A stretch of 64,000 nucleotides of DNA from an uncultured Porphyromonadaceae bacterium (lineage in GTDB: Bacteria > Bacteroidota > Bacteroidia > Bacteroidales > Muribaculaceae): NCBI GenBank assembly GCA_947175605.1, contig CAMWNH010000005.1, positions 1-64,000 of the forward strand. Direction: 5' to 3'. The notes beneath the pieces are model-generated. The model worked only from the letters and a program-made list of their open reading frames with translations, was not told the DNA's origin and ran no database searches. Positions 54,601 through 61,390 of this stretch are shown piece by piece (the stretch's first letter is position 1; each line of letters opens with the position of its first letter). The position numbers and the translations under genes were made by a program.

Positions 54601-55646
54601 GCTAAAGAAGCCGACAGATAGCCCGCGCTTTCCTCAATCTCTCCACCGGTTATATCGTATATCGCTGCCGCATTCCCTTCAATATCATCCTTCACCGTAT
54701 ACCTCAGGCGCACTCGTTCCTGATCATCCTTATTAATAATCTCAGCGAGTTTCCCATCTTGATAACGGAATTCTTGAACAGGGAAGAACATGACATATCG
54801 GTCCGGACGGTCTTTGTCTACATTACCGTTAGCCGCGACATATTCAACTTTGTCCAGCCTCCAGCGGAGCGCTCCTTCCTCGCCAAGGGGTATTCGCGAA
54901 TATGAAAAACGGAAACTCCTACCCGCATCGGCCATCTTGCTTTTATCTATCCTGTCAATACCCTCCGGAACTCCGAAAACCTCAGCATAATCCAGATAAT
55001 ATTCCGTCCGCAGTCGCTTGTATTCGTAAACACACCATATCCCCGCAAACACAAGAGCCATGAGAATAGCAGCAATGATACGCCTGCGCCTCTCACGCCT
55101 CTTATGTCTTTGCCATAGGGTATCGAATTTAACGCCCAACATAGTGGCTATTATATCTATCAGAGCACGCTTACGTCCCTGCGCAACAAGATTTATTCCA
55201 CGGAGCTCGCGATTACGACTGAGACTACGCAGAGCCGCCGGGAAACATTCTGTGTCAGCATTACCCGAATTGGGCTCCCCTGCAACAATTACCGGAATAA
55301 TCTTAGCCTCCTTACCCTGCTCTATGAAAGTTGCAACCTCGTCGTTCACCCACTTCGAGGATGCTCCGCTCGGTGAGCATATCACAATGAGGTATTGTGA
55401 ATCAGCAAGATTAGTTTTCAGCGACTCGCTCAGCACCGTACCGCTTAAGTCTTGCTTGTACCAGAAAATAGGACGAAGATACTTGCGTTTTGATCCTGCC
55501 GACGACACGCCCGAATCCGAGGCTACGGACGTCGGAATACGATAATTTTCAAGACGGGTATGAAGCCACTTTACAATCTTCTCATCTATACTCGAATAAC
55601 TTATAAAGGCGTAAAATTTCTTGTTGGTCTCAGTCGGCAATTTCAT
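51660..55646 (-). CDS. TIR domain - membrane span - YD-repeat protein
   Basis: The 1,328-residue protein starts with a cytosolic TIR domain (residues about 8-170; AFISYSSIDEKIVKWLHTRL). The SARM1-like catalytic motif WVNDE places a glutamate at about residue 103, so NADase activity is plausible. An arginine-rich stretch (KRRERRRR) and one membrane span (about 190-207) follow. By the positive-inside rule the rest would be periplasmic. From about residue 260 to 1200 it is built of many related 40-50 residue units with patterns such as YYDxxGxP and YDxxGNxxE, close to RHS/YD-type repeats. The last 120 residues look like a PDZ-type fold. The gene stands alone and has lower GC than its neighbours. 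The start at 55646 (MKLPTETNKK) is preferred. Confidence 0.85.
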   Translation of the reverse strand: MKLPTETNKKFYAFISYSSIDEKIVKWLHTRLENYRIPTSVASDSGVSSAGSKRKYLRPIFWYKQDLSGTVLSESLKTNLADSQYLIVICSPSGASSKWVNDEVATFIEQGKEAKIIPVIVAGEPNSGNADTECFPAALRSLSRNRELRGINLVAQGRKRALIDIIATMLGVKFDTLWQRHKRRERRRRIIAAILMALVFAGIWCVYEYKRLRTEYYLDYAEVFGVPEGIDRIDKSKMADAGRSFRFSYSRIPLGEEGALRWRLDKVEYVAANGNVDKDRPDRYVMFFPVQEFRYQDGKLAEIINKDDQERVRLRYTVKDDIEGNAAAIYDITGGEIEESAGYLSASLAVGSSTEKDATKIHSKIKRIHLERDKRGMVEKMTFHSNNDDDLSVSLTSDNNGFYGMSFTRNDVGRVTGITYLDISGGPTEDYRGVATVKYKQEPSRIVVNFFNAAGVPTYGNLGVAEMVVDCNEYYRGVKKSYYDLSGRPMLSEEYVHTATYDYTDEGQEKSVSCFGLNGEPVVSKSGWHRREIEYNHQGKAVRVSYFDVSGEPALEDAIYSVMTFGYNSAGQATEMRYYGTDGAPAYHHKKGNFGERYEYDDHGDVTRIDFLGADGKIADSQKNSYSTICYVYDKYHRCISMYFLNQRGENVRLAGGHAGVNYKYDSRGNEIEKRFFDPDGNLTMQSGGFSVIRRAYDAKGNVVGISYYDDKDAPVFVEGRFGEKASYSERGQQVEKRYVDKEGKLMTGPEWWAVRRREFDDKGRMIREAYFDKDSLPVLDKDSYAASISYTYGSGGNITEIAFFGKSGEPINCKGGYHLVQPRMDEYRRPVSHRYFLADGKPGLFKGLYHRDTVAYDERGKMILNAFFSADGSPAVNGDDVHRYEKEYNMRGLLIEERRYASDGKLMHPRTVYQYAVGRWSWDGKGNAVEYSFYDDKMYPHDYQRDINSVSGSMLRCTFDEHGLLKETAFYKATDTVRPYMYEQHDFDERRKLIRLEYLDKYRKPVDYGSGSKTIISYDKLGRMSRFTEYSASGDFIYSAAFRYNNVGQFVERVSLDEDSVPKIGQTIGMTERYARMEVDYDSHGNNIETRYYDAKGKLMDAGNGYALIRKTYDDKNRAISTATYDTKDKPVSVRALGWHRENTTYNDRNLVERIDYIGPDGQPVNKEMAMSEVSRIEMAYDDYGRKADTKYFRWDGGKYVDSKSERAFGNTLGKKSNATQVMGVVETAGSFQDSGLSGVFYVLQFDSWDIYQSLEEFEKVMKSTSSKQRRIIFLPLVNKDGRVTPGEIVDKVFPPGPLGVRLMDSNYDGISEFLEQAFEGYKEQKK

Positions 55647-55665
55647 ATGTAAGCATATCTTTCTG

Positions 55666-55673
55666 CAAAAATA
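55666..55673 (-). promoter_or_regulatory. -7 box of the TIR gene
   Basis: TATTTTTG (55673-55666) followed by C lies 20 bases before the ATG. No good -33 box is visible. It is divergent from the ilvA -7 box about 55 bases away. Confidence 0.5.
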
Positions 55674-55727
55674 GCAAAATTTTTTCACTGCCCTTTATTA
55701 GGGTGCAGGTTTTTACCGATTTTTTTG

Positions 55728-55735
55728 TACCTTTG
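55728..55735 (+). promoter_or_regulatory. -7 box of ilvA
   Basis: TACCTTTG followed by C matches the -7 consensus. No convincing TTTG box was found upstream at 19-21 bases. Confidence 0.5.
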
Positions 55736-55773
55736 CATTATTAGTATCACAATCAATTTGTCATATCACGCAC

Positions 55774-56970
55774 ATGCTTGAAATCAGCGAGATATTCAAT
55801 GCCGCGGCCGTGCTGAAAGGCGTGGCTCGACGCACCGCCATCATCCCGGCGCCGAAAGTGAACCCCGATGTCGAAACATATCTGAAGACCGAAAACCTGC
55901 AGCTTACGGGCTCCTTCAAGCTCCGTGGCGCATACTACAAGATATCCCAACTGTCGCCCGAAGAAAAATCCCGCGGCGTGATCGCGTGCTCGGCAGGCAA
56001 TCACGCACAGGGGGTTGCCCTCGGCGCCACTCACAATGGAATCAAGAGCCTCATTTGCCTCCCGGCCGCCGCTCCGATCTCGAAGGTGGAAGCCACCAAA
56101 GGCTATGGAGCTGAGGTTTGTCTCGTGCCCGGCGTATACGACGACGCTTATGCCAAGGCCTTAGAGCTCCAGAAAGAACATGGATACACCTTTGTCCATC
56201 CCTTCGACGATGAAAAAGTAATCGCCGGGCAAGGGACCATCGGCCTCGAAATTCTCGACCAGATGCCCGACGTTCAGGCCGTGGTCGTGCCCATCGGTGG
56301 CGGCGGTCTCATTTCAGGCGTGGCTTTCGCAATCAAGACCCTGCGCCCCGACGTGAAGGTCTACGGCGTGCAGGCCGGCGGCGCGCCCTCCATGGCTACA
56401 TCGCTCAAAGAAGGAAAGATTGCCCATCTCAACGACGTAAGCACCATTGCCGACGGCATTGCGGTGAAGGAGCCGGGCGTGAATACATTCGACATGTGCA
56501 ACCGCTATGTCGACGAGGTCGTAACCGTGACGGACGAAGAAATAGCCGCCGCCATATTGCTGCTTCTGGAGCAGCAGAAGCTCGTGGCCGAAGGTGCCGG
56601 AGCTGTTAGCGTGGCTGCCGTGATGTTCAATAAGCTCCCCGTGCAGGGGCTCAAGACCGTATGTCTGGTTTCCGGCGGCAACATCGACGTGACAACACTG
56701 AGCCGCGTCATCAATCGCGGCCTCTCGAAAGCCGGGCGCAACTATACGTTCGTAATCGACCTCCCCGACAAGCCCGGACAGCTCTCGGGCGTATGCGCCG
56801 TAATTGCCGAGCATGGAGGCAACGTGATTTCCGTGAACCACGAGCGCATCAACTCCAGCGCCGCCATAAGCGGCTGTACCATACGCGTGGAACTCGAGAC
56901 CCGCGATAATGCCCACATCCAGAATATTCGTGAGGCTCTGAAGTCTTCGGGCTACGATGTCCTCAACTGA
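55774..56970 (+). CDS. ilvA: Threonine ammonia-lyase
   Basis: The enzyme deaminates threonine to 2-oxobutyrate using pyridoxal phosphate. The 398-residue product has the PLP lysine motif LTGSFKLRGAYYK, the glycine-rich phosphate loop SAGNHAQGVA, the VVVPIGGGGLISGVA motif, and a C-terminal ACT domain (about residues 325-398, FVIDLPDKPGQLSGVCAVIA) that would confer regulation. One ACT domain and this length fit the short catabolic-type or YpfR-like class. It has its own promoter and is divergent from the TIR gene. Confidence 0.93.
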   Translation: MLEISEIFNAAAVLKGVARRTAIIPAPKVNPDVETYLKTENLQLTGSFKLRGAYYKISQLSPEEKSRGVIACSAGNHAQGVALGATHNGIKSLICLPAAAPISKVEATKGYGAEVCLVPGVYDDAYAKALELQKEHGYTFVHPFDDEKVIAGQGTIGLEILDQMPDVQAVVVPIGGGGLISGVAFAIKTLRPDVKVYGVQAGGAPSMATSLKEGKIAHLNDVSTIADGIAVKEPGVNTFDMCNRYVDEVVTVTDEEIAAAILLLLEQQKLVAEGAGAVSVAAVMFNKLPVQGLKTVCLVSGGNIDVTTLSRVINRGLSKAGRNYTFVIDLPDKPGQLSGVCAVIAEHGGNVISVNHERINSSAAISGCTIRVELETRDNAHIQNIREALKSSGYDVLN

Positions 56971-57011
56971 AACAACCATATGTCTTACATCCGGTAATCC
57001 AATTCGACTCA

Positions 57012-58214
57012 ATGAAATACTTAGCAGCAGCACTCCTTGCAGCCCTCGCCTGCCCCGCATTCGCGCAGGCTCCCGCTGACTCGACGGCTACTCCGGCCGA
57101 CACAGCCTTCGTCTTCACGGACATAATCTCGATTCCCGTCACCTCCGTAAAGGATCAGAACAAGTCGGGCACCTGCTGGTGCTTTGCCGGCACCTCCCAC
57201 CTCGAAGATGAAATCCTGAAACAGGGCGGCGACTCTCTGGACCTGTCAGAAATGTTCACCGTGCGCCAATGCTATGCCGACAAGGCCGAGCGCTTCATCC
57301 GCCTATACGGCGAGACCAACTTCTCACCCGGCGGTTCGATATGGGATGTTCCCTACGTGTGGGCGAAATACGGCGCCGTCCCTGAAGAAGTGTATGCGGG
57401 CCTGCAGTACGGCGAGGACAAGCACGTGCACGGCGAGCTTGACGCCGCCCTCTCGGCCTACGTGAAGGCCGTGGCATCGCGCCCCAACCGCAAGCTTTCC
57501 ACCGCATGGCTCAAGGGCCTCAACGCCATCCTTGACGCATATCTCGGCGAGGTGCCGGAAACCTTCACCTACAAGGGCAAGACCTACACCCCCAAAAGCT
57601 ATGCCGAAAGCCTTGGCCTGGACATGGACAACTACGTGGCCCTGACGTCCTTCACCCATCATCCTTTCTACACCGACTTTGCAGTAGAAGTGCCCGACAA
57701 CTGGCTCTGGGCATCGTCCTTCAACGTGCCTCTCGACGAACTTGAAGCCGCCGTGGACAATGCGCTCAAGGAAGGATATACCGTAGTGTGGGCCGCCGAC
57801 GTCAGCGAAGGCGGATTCAAGTGGAACGACGGCGTGGCCCTCATGCCCAAGGGCAAGACCGAAGGCGACATGAACGGCACCGAGCTCGCACGATGGGTGA
57901 AGCTCAGCGACCGCGAGCGCCAGAACGATAAATACAACTTCAAGGCCCCCGTGGAGGAGATTGAAGTGACGCAGGAGTCGCGACAGGAGATGTTCGACCG
58001 TCAGGAAACGACCGACGACCACGGCATGGTGATCGTGGGAACGGCCACCGACCAGAAAGGCAACAAGTACTATAAGGTGAAGAACTCCTGGGACACCAAT
58101 CAGGTCTACGACGGATATTTCTACGTGTCGATGCCCTACTTCCGGGCCAAGACCATGAACGTCCTTCTCAACCGCAAGGGTCTGCCCAAGGACATTGTCA
58201 AGAAAATGAAATAA
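57012..58214 (+). CDS. Exported C1B aminopeptidase (bleomycin-hydrolase-like)
   Basis: The 400-residue protein has a signal peptide (MKYLAAALLAALACPAFA) and a papain-fold C1B domain. The catalytic cysteine is in QNKSGTCWCFAG (about residue 55), the histidine in TDDHGMVIVG, and the asparagine in KVKNSWDT. Members of this class are oligomeric aminopeptidases; the signal peptide places this one in the periplasm or outside. It follows ilvA after about 40 bases and precedes the phosphodiesterase. Confidence 0.9.
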   Translation: MKYLAAALLAALACPAFAQAPADSTATPADTAFVFTDIISIPVTSVKDQNKSGTCWCFAGTSHLEDEILKQGGDSLDLSEMFTVRQCYADKAERFIRLYGETNFSPGGSIWDVPYVWAKYGAVPEEVYAGLQYGEDKHVHGELDAALSAYVKAVASRPNRKLSTAWLKGLNAILDAYLGEVPETFTYKGKTYTPKSYAESLGLDMDNYVALTSFTHHPFYTDFAVEVPDNWLWASSFNVPLDELEAAVDNALKEGYTVVWAADVSEGGFKWNDGVALMPKGKTEGDMNGTELARWVKLSDRERQNDKYNFKAPVEEIEVTQESRQEMFDRQETTDDHGMVIVGTATDQKGNKYYKVKNSWDTNQVYDGYFYVSMPYFRAKTMNVLLNRKGLPKDIVKKMK

Positions 58215-58232
58215 CATCATCAGGAACCGAGA

Positions 58233-58742
58233 GTGAAAAAGATAGGCATCATATCCGACACACACGGGCTGGTGGATGCACGCTATGCCCACCATTTCGC
58301 CGAATGTGATGAAGTGTGGCACGCAGGCGATGTGGGCGACTACGCCGTCATCGAAGCCCTGCGGGCCATTCGCCCGGGCATCACCGTCCGCGCCGTAGCC
58401 GGAAACATCGACGGCATGGACATACGCCGCGAATTCGGCGATATACAATGCTTCGACGTGGAAGGCGTGCACGTGTGGATGACACACATCTGCGGCTATC
58501 CCGGGAAATATGCCCCGGGCGTCCGCCCGTATCTGCGCAAGGAGCGCCCTACCCTCACTGTCGGAGGACACAGCCACATTCTGCGGGTGATGTACGACAA
58601 CGAGTTCGAGACGCTCTACGTCAATCCGGGCGCCGCCGGCTATCACGGCTGGCAGAAGGTGCGCACACTGGTGCGCCTGACCATCGATGGTTCGCAGATC
58701 AAGGACCTGGAAGTGATAGAACTAAGCCGCGACAAGGCTTGA
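58233..58742 (+). CDS. YfcE/MJ0936-type metallophosphoesterase
   Basis: The 169-residue protein shows the metal-binding motifs of small calcineurin-like phosphodiesterases: KKIGIISDTHGLVDAR (Asp, His), HAGDVGD, VAGNIDGMD, MTHICGY, and the ligands in LTVGGHSHILRVM. It starts with GTG at 58233; the preceding bases offer no better ATG in frame. Substrates in this group are mostly unknown phosphodiesters. Confidence 0.88.
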   Translation: MKKIGIISDTHGLVDARYAHHFAECDEVWHAGDVGDYAVIEALRAIRPGITVRAVAGNIDGMDIRREFGDIQCFDVEGVHVWMTHICGYPGKYAPGVRPYLRKERPTLTVGGHSHILRVMYDNEFETLYVNPGAAGYHGWQKVRTLVRLTIDGSQIKDLEVIELSRDKA

Positions 58743-58758
58743 ACAATCTCCGAAACAC

Positions 58759-59280
58759 ATGCGAAAACTCCTCATACTTTTACTGCTGCTGGGCGCCATG
58801 TGTGCCTGCAAGACCACGGAAGCCAACTATCGCGCCGCCTACGAAAAGGCCATAGCCGGACGCGACTCCGCCGATGCCATCGAAAACACCATCTACGGCC
58901 GCGAGCGCAGGCAGGTCGGGTTCAGCTATGTGGTCGCTCCCGATGGCGATACCGTGGCCGTCAAGAAGCAACTCGTGCGCATCACCGAAGGCGGTGGAGG
59001 AATCCGCGAGAATCTCAAGCCCTATTGCGTGGTGGTCGGACAGTTCAAGCAGAAGTTCAACGCCGTGTCGATGCGCGACCGCCTCGCCATCGAGCAGGGA
59101 ATCCTGCCCGGCGCCTTCGTAGTAGAGACGGGCGAACCATACTATTATGTTGTGGGCGCCTCCTTCAGCTCCCTCGCCGAAGCAACGGCGTGTCTAAAAA
59201 AAATCACCGGAGAAAAGGCCATACCGTTCCGCAGCCCTCTGCCCTTCATCCTGCAGGCTACAGCTTCGCGGAAGCGATAG
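58759..59280 (+). CDS. SPOR-like lipoprotein
   Basis: The 173-residue protein has a lipoprotein signal (MRKLLILLLLLGAMCACK) and a C-terminal SPOR-like domain (about residues 90-170, YCVVVGQFKQKFNAVSMRDR and YYVVGASFSSLAEATACLKK). SPOR domains bind peptidoglycan stripped of stem peptides and target proteins to division sites or the wall. It is short and has no catalytic part. It lies 16 bases after the phosphodiesterase and 18 bases before the porin. Confidence 0.7.
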   Translation: MRKLLILLLLLGAMCACKTTEANYRAAYEKAIAGRDSADAIENTIYGRERRQVGFSYVVAPDGDTVAVKKQLVRITEGGGGIRENLKPYCVVVGQFKQKFNAVSMRDRLAIEQGILPGAFVVETGEPYYYVVGASFSSLAEATACLKKITGEKAIPFRSPLPFILQATASRKR

Positions 59281-59298
59281 AAAAAACATTCACTTGCA

Positions 59299-60621
59299 AT
59301 GCAGAAACTCAGACACATTCTATCCGCTGCCGCGCTCGGACTGGCAATTGCCGCATCGGCCGCACCGACACATGTCGATTCACTGGTCAGTCTCAAAAGC
59401 GCTTCCACCCGCGTGGTGCATATCGACGGCCGTCCCACGGACGAAAAGGAACTCAAGGCCACACGCGACTCGATCATCCGCGTAATCAACGCTTTTTACT
59501 ACGACCAGTTCCGTCACTTCCAGGACCCCGACGCGCCCTACTTTCTCTTTATGAGCAAACAGGCCGGCCTTTCGATGGGCATAGGTGGCAGCGTGCGCAT
59601 GCGAGCCTACTACGACTGGAACGGCGCCGTGCCCACGAGTTCTTTCGCGCCATACACCATCCCCATTCCCGCCAATCCGCTGTCAATGCGCCACTTCGGC
59701 TCTACTCCGGCAGGAACGGCATTATTTTTCAGGGTAATCGGCCAGCACTCCCGCATCGGCGATTATCAGCTGTATATCGAGACGGATTTCACCGGCTATC
59801 AGAGCCGAGGCCTGAAGCTCAAGAAAGCCTACGCCATGGTGCGCGACTTCACCGTGGGCTACGCTAACTCCACCTTCTCCGACCCGGCCGCACTGCCTCC
59901 CGTGATAGACGGCGCGGGCGATAACAACAAATTCGCGCACACGGCCGTGCTGGTCCGCTACATGCCTTGCTTCAAAGGGCGTTGGAATCTTGGTGTATCC
60001 GTTGAGACACCCGAAACATCCGTCGACCAGACTTCTCTTGCAGCCAAGCCTCGCTCGGAATGGCTGCCTGATGCCGCTGCTCTGGTGCAGTATCAGTGGG
60101 CTCCGGGCCAGCACGTGCGCCTCAGCGGTATAGTCCGTTCGCTCCCCTACCGCGACATGACAGCCGGCAAGGACCACAATCCCGCCGGATGGGGCTTACA
60201 CCTTAGCTCCGTGGCCCACCCGACGCAGCAATTTACCACATATCTCAACTTCACGACAGGGCGTGGAATTGCCGGTCTCGGAAGTGATATGCAGTATGGA
60301 CATTACGACCTTATCGTCGATCCTTCGGACAAATCCGAATTATACGCTCCGCTCACGCTCGGATGGTCGCTGGGTCTGCAATACAACTTCCGCCCCGAAG
60401 TCTTTATGTCCGTCACAGCCAGCCAGACCCACCTGCGCACGCGCAAAGGCACACCGGGCGATGAATATAAGTGCGGAACCTTTGCCTGCGCCAACGTGTT
60501 CTGGTATATCGTGCCTCGTCTCAGCATTGCCGCGGAGCTCGACTTCGGCCGGCGCGCGAATGTTTCCGGCGAGGCCCGCAACGCATGGCGCGCCAACGCC
60601 ATGTGCGCCTTCACATTCTGA
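59299..60621 (+). CDS. Outer-membrane porin, DcaP-like
   Basis: The 440-residue protein has a signal peptide (MQKLRHILSAAALGLAIAASA), then a predicted helical stretch and a 16-strand-type barrel with alternating aromatic strands. A block of the DcaP-like porin type reads FRVIGQHSRIGDYQLYIETDF followed by YAMVRDFTVGYANSTFSDP. The last residue is phenylalanine (CAFTF), as expected for barrel insertion. Its cargo is unknown. A strong terminator follows. Confidence 0.75.
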   Translation: MQKLRHILSAAALGLAIAASAAPTHVDSLVSLKSASTRVVHIDGRPTDEKELKATRDSIIRVINAFYYDQFRHFQDPDAPYFLFMSKQAGLSMGIGGSVRMRAYYDWNGAVPTSSFAPYTIPIPANPLSMRHFGSTPAGTALFFRVIGQHSRIGDYQLYIETDFTGYQSRGLKLKKAYAMVRDFTVGYANSTFSDPAALPPVIDGAGDNNKFAHTAVLVRYMPCFKGRWNLGVSVETPETSVDQTSLAAKPRSEWLPDAAALVQYQWAPGQHVRLSGIVRSLPYRDMTAGKDHNPAGWGLHLSSVAHPTQQFTTYLNFTTGRGIAGLGSDMQYGHYDLIVDPSDKSELYAPLTLGWSLGLQYNFRPEVFMSVTASQTHLRTRKGTPGDEYKCGTFACANVFWYIVPRLSIAAELDFGRRANVSGEARNAWRANAMCAFTF

Positions 60622-60644
60622 TCTTTCTCACGCATAAATATTAT

Positions 60645-60673
60645 CGCCGCCTGCGAACAATCCGCAGGCGGCG
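60645..60673 (+). terminator. Intrinsic terminator after the porin gene
   Basis: CGCCGCCTGCG and CGCAGGCGGCG form a perfect 11-base GC-rich stem with a 7-base loop, followed by ATTGTTTTA. Confidence 0.85.
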
Positions 60674-60718
60674 ATTGTTTTAGCTGTGTAATTCTACAAC
60701 GAAACTCTCATACTCAAT

Positions 60719-61300
60719 ATGGAACAGAAAAGCATAAAAGGTACACGCACCGAAAAGAATCTTCTCGCCGCTTTCGCAGGCGAAAGCCAGGCCCGTAGCC
60801 GCTACACCCTATTTGCACAGAAGGCACTCGAAGAAGGCTATCAGCAGATTGCCGCAATCTTCCTTGAAACAGCCGAACAGGAGCTCTCTCACGCCCGTGG
60901 CTTCTTTGCCTTCCTCGAAGGTGGCACAGTTACCATCACGGCAGGCTATCCCGCAGGCGTCGTAGGTTCCACCAAAGAAAACCTCGCAGAAGCCGCTGCC
61001 GGCGAACGCGAAGAATGGAGCGACCTTTATGACACTTTTTCCAAGACCGCACAGGAAGAAGGCTTCCCCCAGATCGCCAACCACTTCAAGCTCGTGGCTT
61101 CCGTCGAACAGATGCACGAAGCCCGTTACATGAAGCTTCTGGAGCGCATGGAGAACGAACAGGTGTTCCAGAACCCCGAAAGCGTAGAATGGATGTGCCG
61201 CAAGTGCGGTTTCACCGTCAACGCCAAGGCCGCACCCAAGCGCTGCCCCGTCTGCGGCGCCGATCAGGGCTGGTTCGAGCGCAAAGCCAACAACTATTGA
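60719..61300 (+). CDS. rbr: Rubrerythrin
   Basis: Rubrerythrin reduces hydrogen peroxide with electrons from rubredoxin and protects anaerobes. The 193-residue product has the diiron four-helix domain ([47 protein letters not shown] carry the Glu and His ligands) and a C-terminal rubredoxin-like domain with two Cys-x-x-Cys pairs (CRKCGF and CPVCGA). It is monocistronic, between two strong terminators. Confidence 0.96.
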   Translation: MEQKSIKGTRTEKNLLAAFAGESQARSRYTLFAQKALEEGYQQIAAIFLETAEQELSHARGFFAFLEGGTVTITAGYPAGVVGSTKENLAEAAAGEREEWSDLYDTFSKTAQEEGFPQIANHFKLVASVEQMHEARYMKLLERMENEQVFQNPESVEWMCRKCGFTVNAKAAPKRCPVCGADQGWFERKANNY

Positions 61301-61328
61301 TCCATACCTATATCCCCCACTCAACGAG

Positions 61329-61367
61329 AGAGAGGCTGCCTAACAACCAAAGTTAGACAGCCTCTCT
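61329..61367. terminator. Bidirectional terminator between rbr and the glucanase gene
   Basis: AGAGAGGCTG and CAGCCTCTCT form a stem extended by CTAAC/GTTAG, with a loop of about 7 bases and T-runs on the right. It ends rubrerythrin on the plus strand and, with the A-rich left side, may also end the convergent gene. Confidence 0.8.
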
Positions 61368-61390
61368 TTCATTGTGGAATTACAAACTCT

